A stretch of DNA of 64,000 nucleotides, taken from the NCBI RefSeq assembly GCF_000281045.1, contig NW_008246072.1, forward strand, positions 716,399 through 780,398, given 5' to 3'. A program made the translations under genes and the position numbers. Origin of the DNA: Saprolegnia diclina VS20. Taxonomy: Eukaryota > Oomycota > Saprolegniomycetes > Saprolegniales > Saprolegniaceae. Numbering within the stretch: position 1 is the first letter of the stretch; the number at the start of each line of letters is the position of its first letter. Below, piece by piece: positions 22,522 through 33,314 of the stretch. Below the pieces are notes generated by a model that was not told the origin of the DNA, searched no databases, and saw only the letters and a program-made list of their open reading frames with translations.

Positions 22522-23630
22522 ATGCATCCGCACGGGCGCGCGTTGCAAGCGCCGGCAGGTGGTACGTCTGGCAACATCCAATCGCTGATCATCACGATCA
22601 TTCCGCGAACGAAGCGCCCCGACGCGACACCACCCGAGGTGCCGGCGCCAACCCCCGAGGCCACGGCCACGGACATGCCGTCGACCGACGAGACGCGCAC
22701 GGTATCACCGGATGCCGCGCCAACACCGACGCCAACGCCGGCGCCAACACCGACACCCGCACCGACACCGACACCTGCACCGACACCCGCGCCAACACCG
22801 ACGCCCACGGATACGCCGACGGATTCGCCCACGACGTCGCCAAGGCCGACAAATACAACCACATCGAGGCCGACCCGTACAGCATCGCCGCCGCCGACGA
22901 CTGCCGTGGTCATGACACGTGTCCCGGTGCCGTCGATCTTGATTGTAGCGCCCGACGCGGACTTGGACACAACAACGACGCCTCCGCCCTCGAGTTTGCC
23001 GTCACCGACGTGGACGTCCCGACCGGCGATCAACACGGCGCCAGGTAGGATCCACGAGCACTAATGTCGACGGCTCATAGTGCATCGCTCGGAGTAGGTA
23101 CAAAAAGCGACGGTCTGAGCCCGAGCTTGGTCGCGGCGCTCATTTGTGGCGCGGCCGTCGTCGTGCTTGCCGCGATGCTCTTGTACAACGACCACCGCCG
23201 TCGTCGGCGGGAGCGCAACGTGCGGAGTCTCACGGCCGTCTCGTGGACCAACAACACATCGCCGGCACTGCCACCGGCGACCACCTCCATGTCCAACTGG
23301 ACATACCAGCCGAGCGAGTCGCTCGGTGCGACGCGGGGCGTCGAGTATTTTATGGACGGCACGACCATGCCAAAGGCGACCTCGTTTGCGCCGCTGCAGC
23401 CACGCTGGGCGCGCCGCAGCGAAGCGCAAGACGACGTGCCGCCCGAGATGCGCACCAACGAGTGGTACCAGGCGTCGCTTCCGGCGCCACCGCCACCACA
23501 AGAGCAACAACCCGAGTCGAGTTATGGCAGCGAGAGTCTGCACTCGGAAATATCCTTGTCGTTCCACGACAGCAGTGGCCGCGGCCCGTCGCGCTTGACG
23601 CGCACGAGCTGGGACTCGATGGAAGAGTGA
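22522..23630 (+). CDS. Thr/Pro-stalked single-pass membrane protein, 351 aa
   Basis: Two exons (intron 23045-23097). The ectodomain carries TPTPAP-type repeats and Ser/Thr/Pro linkers. LVAALICGAAVVVLAAMLLY is the transmembrane helix, followed by a strongly basic HRRRRRERN stop. The tail includes NEWYQAS, matching the motif in the two preceding genes, and ends in a Ser-rich stretch. No signal peptide follows the ATG at 22522; a signal exon may lie upstream and has not been found, so the 5' end is uncertain. Divergent from the preceding paralogue. Confidence 0.7.
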
Positions 23631-23747
23631 GTCATAGCTATGTAGGAAGGTATCAATATTGTACGATAACATATATAAGCACCTGGACCTAGAATCGGCG
23701 CTAGCGTTTTCTAGTCAATTGTCGTTGGGGATGTGCTGGATTTGTGG

Positions 23748-26337
23748 TTAGGGTTTGGGAAGTAGCGGGATCCAATCGAAGCCTTCGAAGAGCATGTCCA
23801 TGCCCATCGACCCAGCTTGCGCCTGCACGGCGTTGAGGCCCAGGAGGTTGGTCACGACGACCGCGTACGTATCGAGCGCTGTTGCTGCATCGGTCGGCGG
23901 CGGCGCCTCGCGGACCATAGTCTGCAGGTCGCCTTGTAGCGCAGTCACGGCGTGGCGCCACAGTTTGGCCAGCTGCCCCGTCGTGCCCAGAACCGTGCGC
24001 CACTAGTCGCACTGACAGTCGCTGTGCGCGTGCACCATTGCGTACCTTGTCAAAGACGGGGATCGGCAAGAGCTTCTTCAATACGCTCTGCGGAGCAAAG
24101 AGCGGCTGTAGCGTCGGAAACGCCCAGTTCCAGCTCGCCGTCTACGATAGAGTGACCGTCAAACGTCCGTCGACGTGCCACGTAGTGCAGTACTTTGGAG
24201 TAGGCGACGACCGAGACAAGGTACTGCATTGCAGACCAGAGCCGGTGTCGCGCGGCCGCGTTGGCCATGGCGACTTGGTCTCGCCAGGTCGTGGCTGTCA
24301 CCGTCGATCGGCGACTATTGGGCTTCTTGAACGTGGCTTTTTCACGCGCCAAATGGGCGCTTGCCGCCGCGGTCGCCTCGGCCTCGTACTGGCTGTGCCG
24401 TAGGACTTGCTACATCCATTTTGGTCAAAGAAGGAGGTTGAACCAAAGCGACCTCGAGAATCTGCGCAACCGACTGCCGGCCGAGCCGCGACGACGCAAA
24501 CGCGCGCAGCCCAAGGTGCTCGAGCACGTTGAAGCGCTTGTTGGTGAGCAGATCGCGCACCGAGACATTGAGCGCCACATGCACCTCGAACGACGAGACG
24601 AGGTTGTGTACTTGGAGCATCGACGGCAAGTCCGCGTCCACAAACACATTGAACGGATCGAGCGCGTCGGTGAAGAGGAGGACGACGCGGACGACAGGGG
24701 AGCCGTGCGTCTCGAGCCGCGACGGTGTCACGACTACGGTGCCATGCGTCAGCGCTTGGAGAAATGGTCGTGGCGCGCACCCAGCGTGCTATGGTAGTAC
24801 GGCATAGAGGCAAAGTGGTCATGGAAGAGGTCGTCGACGATCGACTCCATCGCACGCGCCGTCTCGGCCAAAGCCTCGTCTACAGACATCGTCTCTGATA
24901 TCTACAAGGTTTACAGTCGCACCCGAGATATCGCTGCGGGCGACAAAGTCGAAGTAGAGATAGCACTCGGCGCCGTCGTGGCGGTAGCCGAGCTTGTGCA
25001 ATGTGGCAGACGCTAGACAGAGAGGTATGCGCCATGGAGTCGCCACGCCAGTGGGTACAGTCGACTTCGGTCGTAAAGGAGATTTGGATTTCTGCAGATG
25101 TGGCAAACTCGGGGTTGCCAACATCGAGCTTGAGCGTATACTCGCCATACGTCGTGGGCAAGAGGCGACCGACTGGGTGTATAAGGTCAACGACAAGCGA
25201 TGATTGGTACGACGTAGTACGCTGAAGGAGGCCCGTGCGTGCAGCTCGCTGGACGTAGGTGCGTAGCGACTGAAGCGATGCGTGCATACGGCGCAGCACA
25301 GTGTACGTTCGTCGTTGCAGCGTCAAGACGGCCTGCGACCAGCTCTACACCCATCGTAGCTGTGCAGGCGCCATTCCTCCATGTGGTCGCACCGAGAGCA
25401 TCGGTGGTGCGTAGCTCGAGAGCGCCAGCGCCACAAACGCGTCGCGGTAGATGAACGTCATGCAGTCGCTCAACCGAACGCGGGACATCTGCTTGTAGCC
25501 AAAGAGCCGAATCGCGCGGTTGCGCTGCAAAATGCACTCCATGCACTCGGCGTACACGCGCATGAGCCGCACGACGCTGTCGACAGCGCGTCGTGAGGCG
25601 AGAATGCCGGCGTCGGCGAGCAAGTAGGGCAGCTGCGCCATGGGCAGCTTTCCTACGCGTCGACATGCGATCCTCGTCGACAGTGCTACGGACGTACCCA
25701 GCGTCGCCGTGTCGTACGCTGCAAAGGTGGCCAAAAGATGCATGTGGCGAACGAGACCGTCGTCAATCCACGGAAGACCAAAGTACGTCAAGTCGGCGGC
25801 CAAGGGGTAGAGGTGCTCGGTTGCCTCGCGGTACAGCAGAAAGCCCTACGTGCCATCAGTGACGTATTATGCGTCTCACGGAGAGGAGACCTTGATGGTC
25901 AAGTCGCCGTCGGCGGTCGTGTTATACGCGTCGCTCATGTACATCTTCCACGACTCGATGTTGTCAACCACGTCGCACAGCGGGTCCTAGACCGCGTTCA
26001 AAAATGACGTGGCGCGTGCACGGACCTTGGACGATGGCGTCGACCGACCGAGCGACGTGAGGTAGTCGATGAACTCTTCGTATGACATGAAGCCATTGTG
26101 GTCGGTATCGAATGCGTGGAAGAGTGTCGTGCATTTGGCGACGCCAAGGGCGCTGAGCCGGCCGCTTGGAGTGTACAAGAGCCCGGCGTTGAGCACGTCA
26201 TCGTCTTCGTCGTCGTGGGCCTGAAGAAAGTACGCGGCATCGTACCCGTTGGGCTCGCCCTCGCTCTTTGAAATCAGCGCTTTGGTGCTCTCGAGCGCAT
26301 CCAAGCACGCGGCCCGTGCCTCCAGCAGCGCCTCCAT
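23748..26337 (-). CDS. EF-hand protein of unknown function, ten exons, 712 aa
   Basis: Exons read as 26026-26337, 25891-25986, 25393-25845, 25059-25344, 24923-25012, 24781-24879, 24453-24733, 24218-24388, 24046-24141 and 23748-24002; total length closes in frame. The ATG at 26337 gives MEALLEARAACLDAL. A single canonical EF-hand loop, DTDHNGFMSYEE, sits at residues 77-88. The remaining 600 residues have ordinary globular composition with long helices (for example RRAVDSVVRLMRVYAECMECIL) and no domain I recognise; a middle section (YTLKLDVGNPEFATSAEIQISF) looks beta-rich. No signal peptide or membrane helix. Probably a calcium-responsive protein of a lineage-restricted family. Confidence 0.75.
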
Positions 26338-26666
26338 GGTGTGACCCTTCGAGAATGCTCCGTGGTGCCCTCGTCGCAACGGCTAAAACCACCCAACATG
26401 CTCGAGATTGCCTCACTTTCGCCTTTGACTAGGTATGTACAGCCGCGAAGCGCATGATCCTACGCATCTTCGTACCGTGTTGCATCGGCGGTGCGTAGCT
26501 GATTGTGCGAAGGAAGACGTGGTGGTCGGCGACGTCATCCGCGACTTCTCTTGCTGGTGGCTAAAGAAACGTGATTTTAGCCTTCGTTTGCGCCTCGCTG
26601 ATTGGCTGAAATGAAGTTGCACTTTGACACGGCTGGGGTCGGCAGTGCGCAATTGAAAAGGGTCCG
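26338..26666. other. Divergent promoter region of EF-hand and sarcosine oxidase genes
   Basis: The two genes are transcribed away from this 329-bp stretch. A minus-strand frame with ATG near 26520 could be an upstream exon of the EF-hand gene, but no clean join was found. Confidence 0.4.
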
Positions 26667-27830
26667 ATGACGACGACGACGACCGACTATGATGTGATCG
26701 TGCTTGGTGTCGGCGCCATGGGCAGCAGCGCGTGCTACCACTTGGCCAAGCGCGGTCAGCGCGTGCTCGGTCTCGAGCAGTTTGGGCCCGCGCACAACCG
26801 CGGCAGCTCCCACGGCAAGACGCGCATGGTGCGGAAGGCGTACTTTGAACACCCCGACTACGTACCGCTGCTTCGCCGCAGCTACGAGCTATGGGACAAG
26901 CTTGGCGCGTCGGTAGGCCGGCCACTCTTCCACCGGTCTGGCGTCGTCATCTTTGGTCCGGAAACCAAGACCAATGCGGACGACATCAATGTCCTCGCCG
27001 GCGTCCAAGCGTCCGCCGAGGAGCACGACCTGCCCCTCGAAGTGCTTTCGCGCGACGCATGCCATGCGCGTTTCCCGTACTTTCACGTGCCCGAAGGCTA
27101 CATCGGGCTCTTTGAGGCGGACGCCGGCTACGTCGAGGTCGAGGCCAGCGTCAACGCGCACATTGAGCTGGCACGCAAGCTCGATGCCGACCTCCGCTTC
27201 AACGAGGCCGTGCTTTCGTGGGACGTCATCTCGGAAAACGCCGTGTCGGTTCGCACGGCGTCGGGGACGTACACGGCGGCCAAGCTCGTGGTGACGACCG
27301 GTGCGTGGTCGTCGTCGATGCTGCGCTCCGCATCGCTCGACCTCAAGGTGCACCGCGTGCCGCTATTTTGGTTTGCGCCGGCGCCGACGGAGCGTGGTCG
27401 AGCGCTCGCTGCGACGCCCAACATGCCCTGCTTCGCCATCGATCTGCCCTGTGGGTTTGTGTACGGTTTTCCGTACGTGGACGGCGACGGCGTCAAGATC
27501 GCGCCGCACCTGCCTGGCGCTGTCCTGGACGACCCGTCGTCGCTGCATCCAAGCGTGCTTCCCGGCGAGCTCGATCCTGTCGCCGAGTGCGTCACCACGT
27601 GCTTTCCCGACCTGCTGCCGGCTCCAACGACGTCGGCGGTGTGCATGTACACCATGTCCAAAGACGGTCATTTCATCATTGATGCCCATCCGGCACACCC
27701 CAACGTCGTCTTTGCCGCCGGGTTCTCAGGCCACGGATACAAGTTTGCTCCCGTGATCGGAGAAATCCTCAGCGACTTGGCCACGCACGGGTCGACCGAC
27801 CACCCGATCGGCTTTTTGCGCCGACGCTAA
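26667..27830 (+). CDS. Monomeric sarcosine oxidase / N-methyl amino acid oxidase, 387 aa
   Basis: FAD enzyme that oxidises sarcosine or another N-methyl amino acid to the free amine, formaldehyde and hydrogen peroxide. Intronless. The dinucleotide-binding motif VIVLGVGAMGSSACYHLAKRG opens the protein (glycine pattern at residues 13-18). HNRGSSHGKTRM is the family flavin-contact segment. CMYTMSKDGHFIID carries the Cys that forms the covalent flavin bond in bacterial sarcosine oxidase. GFSGHGYKFAPVIG closes the FAD site. Length equals the bacterial enzyme. The C-terminus LRRR is not a peroxisomal SKL-type signal. Glycine decarboxylase lies 10 kb away, so sarcosine-to-glycine breakdown is encoded in the same region, though not as an operon. 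Confidence 0.92.
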   Translation: MTTTTTDYDVIVLGVGAMGSSACYHLAKRGQRVLGLEQFGPAHNRGSSHGKTRMVRKAYFEHPDYVPLLRRSYELWDKLGASVGRPLFHRSGVVIFGPETKTNADDINVLAGVQASAEEHDLPLEVLSRDACHARFPYFHVPEGYIGLFEADAGYVEVEASVNAHIELARKLDADLRFNEAVLSWDVISENAVSVRTASGTYTAAKLVVTTGAWSSSMLRSASLDLKVHRVPLFWFAPAPTERGRALAATPNMPCFAIDLPCGFVYGFPYVDGDGVKIAPHLPGAVLDDPSSLHPSVLPGELDPVAECVTTCFPDLLPAPTTSAVCMYTMSKDGHFIIDAHPAHPNVVFAAGFSGHGYKFAPVIGEILSDLATHGSTDHPIGFLRRR

Positions 27831-28124
27831 GGCCGACGACACTTGCAGCGATAGCCGAGTCGAGGCAGTTGGTGTTTCGATGCAGCCTATACTACAATGG
27901 CAATGTGTGTACAGTTCTTTGCATTTACGTGCTGTCGATTCTATGGTACTTGGTGCGTCTGGCTTCGCGACACCTGCCAACGCGGTCCTCGGAGCTCCGA
28001 GCTGCGACTTGGTACGGTGAGATTGCGTTGATGTGCGGGTTCCTCCAGCTGGCGTCGACCAGAGTGCCCTGATTGTTGCATTGAAATAAGAACACAGCAG
28101 CAGGTAAAAATAGGTGCACCTCGC

Positions 28125-29065
28125 ATGGACCGGCGCGCGATATCGGCACAGCAACCGGCGCCGTGCCACGCTTCAAGCTTCACGATGCCCCTCACAGCAC
28201 CGAGCCGCGTTCGCGCGACGACGTCGCCGTTGCCGGTGCAGAAGGCCCTGCTTAAGCCGGCGCACCACGTGCCGCCCGTGGGCCACACGAGCGCACCGAT
28301 CACGACAGCCGTCGCGCCGACGGTGCGCCGGCGAAAGAGCCGGCATACGTACGCACCATTCCGACCGACTGTGTTTAGCGACAAGCTCCTCGTGCCCGAA
28401 CAGCACGAGTACGTCGTGCCACGCGACTTGGCCGCAGACAGCGCCAAGCGCTGGGCGACGCGGGGTCCCATCATGGGCTCCACCCCCAAGCTTGATGTCA
28501 AGAGTGGCGCAATGTACGCGCCGACACTCGACTGCATCTACGACACGGGCAAACACACACTCGGCTACCGCGTGCACCGTACGATTTACTGCTTTGCATC
28601 ATTATGTGGTTGGTGGCGTTAGTCGAGTGGATCGTAGATTCGCTGTCGGGCTCGACGCTGTGGAACTCGACCAAGCGCTTTGTGGACCACCAAAGTACGA
28701 CGGACCGCGTTGGGCCTGGCGCCTACGAGAGCGTCACGGCGGCGTGGGAGAAAGCGCGGAGCGTCAAGAAGTACCCGTCGCTGCCACCGAGCCCGGGGCA
28801 CCGCGCGTCGTACCGGCCGCACGTCGACGACGAGACGTCGGAAGGCCAAACGAACGAGCTCGCGCCATTGGACACGTGGAAGCGCACGACCAAAGCCGTG
28901 TCGCCACCGACCGTTGCGTTTGACAAGGCAACACGCACGACGTGGATCGACGTGCAGCGAACGCGCGCCGACAAGATGCGGGCGCTGCCGTCCTCGGCGT
29001 CGTGCCCCGTACTCGAGCTGCCTAATTACATCAGCGGTGTACGCACCGGTGTCTTAAAGCTGTAG
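28125..29065 (+). CDS. STPGR/SHIPPO-like protein, 298 aa
   Basis: Two exons (intron 28579-28622) from the ATG at 28125. The protein is basic and rich in Pro, Ser and Thr, without membrane segments. VGPGAYES near residue 190 is a sperm-tail PG-rich repeat core (PGPGxY-like); a weaker similar turn may lie before it. STPGR proteins are typically microtubule-inner or flagellar proteins. The next genes are a membrane nucleotide cyclase and a POC5-like centriolar protein on the same strand, which fits a flagellum-related role in zoospores. The single weak repeat limits confidence. Confidence 0.6.
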
Positions 29066-29620
29066 CCTAGCCATATACATCTACGACTGTCCTGAGTATT
29101 CTGTCTCAATGCAACCCCGCTATCGTCGTTCTAGCTCAAGCTTCTTCCAACGACAGCGCGTGGTATCACCAGTTTCGAGCCGGCGGACATAGGAACGACG
29201 CAACAAGCCCGATGATCAAGCGGTAAGTAGCTTCGCGTTTGGCTTCAAGCGTAGCTCTACTTTGGAGGACACGTCGCACGAGCTTTGCCAGCTTGAACAC
29301 AAACACAATACGACATCCATAAACCTTGGGTGATGGCTCTGATTGCACAGGGAGACTGAGGGAGACGGACACTAGTTCGGAAGGAATGGCGACTCTCATT
29401 GAACGAGGTGGTCTCTTGGCTCGAATTAGAGTATCTCCACGAGACATCGACAACGCCACACGCCGCAGCAGCGCCAACGTGATCGTTTTATGAGCCGTGT
29501 GGTTACTGTGATTGCGTACGCGCGCTTGGGCGTAGAAAGGTCGCGAGGGGTTTCACAGCAACGGCAAAACCCGAGTACTACCACTTTTAGACACCGGCGC
29601 CGTGGCGCGAAGCGACACTG
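29066..29620. other. Intergenic region upstream of the cyclase
   Basis: No credible gene. Composition is moderately AT-rich; probable promoter of the cyclase gene. Confidence 0.45.
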
Positions 29621-32600
29621 ATGGAGGACAAGACGCGTCTTCCGACTCTGCCGCCGCGACGGCTCACGACGACGCCGTCCGATCGCCGGCTGAGCGACGC
29701 GACACCGCTGACAGAGTCCTTGGCACTGCCAGTGACCACCGTTCGACTCGACCAGAGCAACCCGCTCAAACGGCGTAGCTTCCTCGACCACCGCGTCGAG
29801 TTGGCGTCGCAGCGCAAGTCCAAAGTCTCCACCGAGAACGGCAGTCGGTCGCGTCGGCTCATCGAGTCGTCCAAGGTCACGCCGAGCTACCTCGGCGGCG
29901 CGGGCCAGCCCGGCTACTCGGGGACCATGCACCGCTACTCGCTTCGGTTCGCCAACCTCCATTTAGAAGACATCTTTTGCCGTCATTACCGACACTATGT
30001 GCTCGGGAAGGTGCGCAGCGCTTGCATCTTTTCGATCGTATTGCACCTTCTCATGGGCGTCGTCGAGTTCAGCTTTGGGTACACGACCAACCACGCGGCC
30101 CAAACCGGGCTCCTTCTCATCCGCGCCGCCGCCATCGCTCTCACGTTCGTGTTTCGCCACTTGACGTTCCGGCCGTGGTTTAGCCTCCGCTTCGATACCG
30201 CGATGGTCACATATTATCTCGTCCTCGGCCTTCTCCTGCTTGGCACGAGCGTCGTTGTGCAAGTCGCGTCCAACGGCAGCGACGACACGTCGCTCTACTT
30301 TTTCTACGCGGGTCGGTGGTCCCAAGCCTCGTCGCTCCTCTTCATCGCGATGCTCTTTCACTCGACCGGGCTCATGTTTCGAGCCGCTTGCCTCTGTGCG
30401 TGGCTACACACGCTGCTCATGCTCATAGTACCCTTCACCATCTACTCTTCCAACGCAGCGATCTGGGACCCGCAGGTACTATGTTCTGTGTATCGTCATT
30501 TCGTCATTGTCTATGTTGCTAGATCGCATTTGGCCCAGTCTTGACGGCCTTTTGTATGGTCTCCACGTACCACAACGAACGTCATGTTCGGCTCGAATTT
30601 GTCTTGCGCTACAACGTCGCCGACGACCGCAAGCGGCGCGACGACCTCCTCGAGACCATGCTCCCCGCGCACATTAAGGAGAATCTCAAGGCGAATCGCA
30701 CCGACGGTCTCGCCGAGCAGTACGACGAGGTGCGCCGCTCGTCGCCTCTGCTTCTTATCGTATGTATGGGATTAGGTGTCGATCCTCTTTTGCTACGTGA
30801 GTGACTTTGGCCGGCTGTCCAAAACGACGCCGGCGATCGAGCTTGTGAAGCTTATGAACCGCATCTTCTTTTGCTTTGACAAAGCCACGGACGCTCGGGG
30901 CGTCTACAAGGTCGAAGCTATCGCGGAAACGTACATGTGCGCGGCGGGCGTGCCCGTGAAGGACCCGTTTCATCACGAGCGCATCGCGGACATGGCGCTC
31001 ATGATGATGTACATCCAGCAGCAAGAGCGCTGGACGTGCCAAGGCGAGGAGATCCACCTCAAGATCGGGATTCACAGCGGCCCGGTGGTCGCCGGCGTCA
31101 TTGGCAGCAAAACGTACAGCTACCACCTCTTTGGCGACACAGTCAACACGTCGTCGCGCGTCTGCTCGTCGTGTCTACCAGGCAAAATCCAAATCAGCGC
31201 CCAAACGTACGAGCTTCTCATGCGGTCCGGTGGCTACGACATTACGCCCCGCGGCAAAGTCGCGCTCAAGGGCAAAGGCGAGCTCATGCTGTACTGGCTC
31301 AACCGCAAGGTCGCGCGGCCATGTCACGGCATGGCGGGGCTCTCCGATGCGTTCGATGTGGCCGAGGACAGGGCTATCACCACACAGCTGCATCGCATGT
31401 CGTCCGTGAACGCGACCAAACTGGCTCCGACGACGACCGCGGTCGCCACCGACGCCCTCCAAATGCACCGAATGACGCTGGCGTTCCAGCTCAAGCCCGG
31501 TGTCGAGATTCCCAAGCGACTCGGTGGCGCGTACGCCTCAAACATGGAGAGCTCATTCATGGTCAAGTACAACATCAACAACATGGGCCAATTCCGAGCC
31601 GCGCTACGGGTCGGTGTCGTCGTCCTCGCCTTGACCACTGTGTTTGAGGTGCGAATTCTTGTGTTCCAACTGTCCCCAGCATTTGATTAGATGCTGACAC
31701 TGGCGAAAAACCTCGAGCTCTCTGAGAGTGTACGCTCGTCCGTGCTCGCGCTCAACGTCACGGCTGTCCTCGTGCTCGTGCTCGTCTTGGCGTATAGCTA
31801 CACCACGTTCTTTCTCCTCCACATGCAGCAAGTCGCGGGGGGCGCGGTCGTCGTCGTTATTTCGCTTCTCAACTTGAACCTGCTCTTGCAGCCAACGCGC
31901 AATTTCCTCACCGCCAACGTCATCTACATTGTGTCTGGGAGTCTCCTCCTCCGCTTTCGCTTTACGATTGCGATGCTGGTCAATATCTTCAAGTACGTAT
32001 TTCTACGACTGCTGTCGACTCATGCAATATGCACAGTATTGTCGTGTATCTCGTGCTCGTCGCGGTCATTGGCGCCGGCGTTGCCAACATTGTCGGCTAC
32101 CTCGTCGTTACGGGCTTTTCGTTCAGCATTGGCCAAGTCGCTTGCTACAAGCGCGAGATTGGCCTGCGCATGGACTTTTTACTCAAACACACGCTCAACG
32201 CCGAGAAGCGCAAATGCGAAGTATGTACAACATTGTCATTCGACTATATGCATGACAATATATGCATACATATAGGAACTGCTTGCAAACATGCTCCCGA
32301 GCCAGCAGTACGCCGAGGCGCTTTTACTCCAAGGCACCATTGTCGACGAGCTCGAAGAAGTCACGCTCCTCTACTCGGACATGGTGGGCTTCACCGCGCT
32401 CAGTGCCACCCTCAAGCCCGTCGAGTCGTGTCTCTTTCTCAACAAAGTCTACTCGGCCTTTGACAAGCACCTCGATGCGTTTGGCGTGTACAAGATGGAC
32501 ACGGTCGGTGATGCTTTTATTGTCATTGGCGGTACATTTCCCTAATTTTTACGAGGTATTGCATTTCTTTGGTCATTTAGGACTGCCCAACTACAAGAGC

Positions 32601-33250
32601 GAAAAGTCCCATGCGATCGCCATTACCGCATTTGCGATCGAAATGCTCCGCGAAATGGAGGCCTTTCGGAAATCCGAGAACGTCAACTTGCAGATGCGCA
32701 TTGGCATTCACAGCGGCAAGGTCGTGGGCGGCGTCGTCGGTATCAAGAAGCCGCGCTATCTCATTTGGGGCAGCCAGACCGTCGTCGCCAACGCCATGGA
32801 GTCTAAGAGCTTGCCCGGGCACATTCAGATCTCAGCGGCCACGCACGCCAAACTCGCATCTTGCGACGAATTCAAGTTTATTCCGCGCGGCGCCGTGGCC
32901 ATTGACGACTCGCAGTCGATCGAAACGTATTTTTTGGACGTACGCAACGTATTTTGTCGGAATCGATCGCTCAAGTGTGATGTTAGATGGCCAAAGCGCC
33001 GGCCAAAACAACGATTCTCAACAAGTATTTCAACGCACTGGGCGCACGGCGCGTGACGACGCGCCGAACAACGAGCGAACGCCAGCTCACCGACACGCTT
33101 CAGAAAGCAAAGGAGTCGAACCCGTTCTTTCACCAACTGGATCAGCCGGTCGAGGGCATCCGCATGGCCGACGCAATCACCGCCATGCTCAACCGATCGC
33201 GCACGAGCTCTGCGATCAGCGCTGCAAGCACACCCAAGCTGGCGATTTAG
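29621..33250 (+). CDS. Membrane class III nucleotide cyclase with two catalytic domains, 1099 aa
   Basis: Makes cAMP or cGMP. Eight exons (introns 30476-30522, 30730-30775, 31649-31690, 31993-32036, 32221-32275, 32532-32580, 32940-32986) close in frame. Order: cytoplasmic N-terminus, about six membrane helices (residues 130-310), cyclase domain C1 (about 350-530), a second membrane block (about 620-780), cyclase domain C2 (about 810-1005), and a basic tail. This is the layout of animal transmembrane adenylyl cyclases. C1 keeps the transition-state Asn and Arg (GDTVNTSSRV) but lacks the first metal Asp (ILFCYVSDF) and has Glu for the second (AIAETYM). C2 keeps both metal Asp (LYSDMVGFT and MDTVGDAF) but lost Asn and Arg (WGSQTVVANAM). 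One composite active site is therefore expected. The Glu in YKVEAIAE is guanine-type, so nucleotide preference is open. Confidence 0.9.
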
Positions 33251-33314
33251 CTCACAATATTTAGTTATGAAACAGTGGTTAAGATATTCTGTTTCGACAG
33301 TGAAACGTTCAGGA

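Noticed and set aside
25981-25992. Apparent in-frame stop (GTCTAG) inside the EF-hand gene
   Set aside because: It is the acceptor end of a 39-bp intron (25987-26025) that joins two well-formed exons; not a broken gene.
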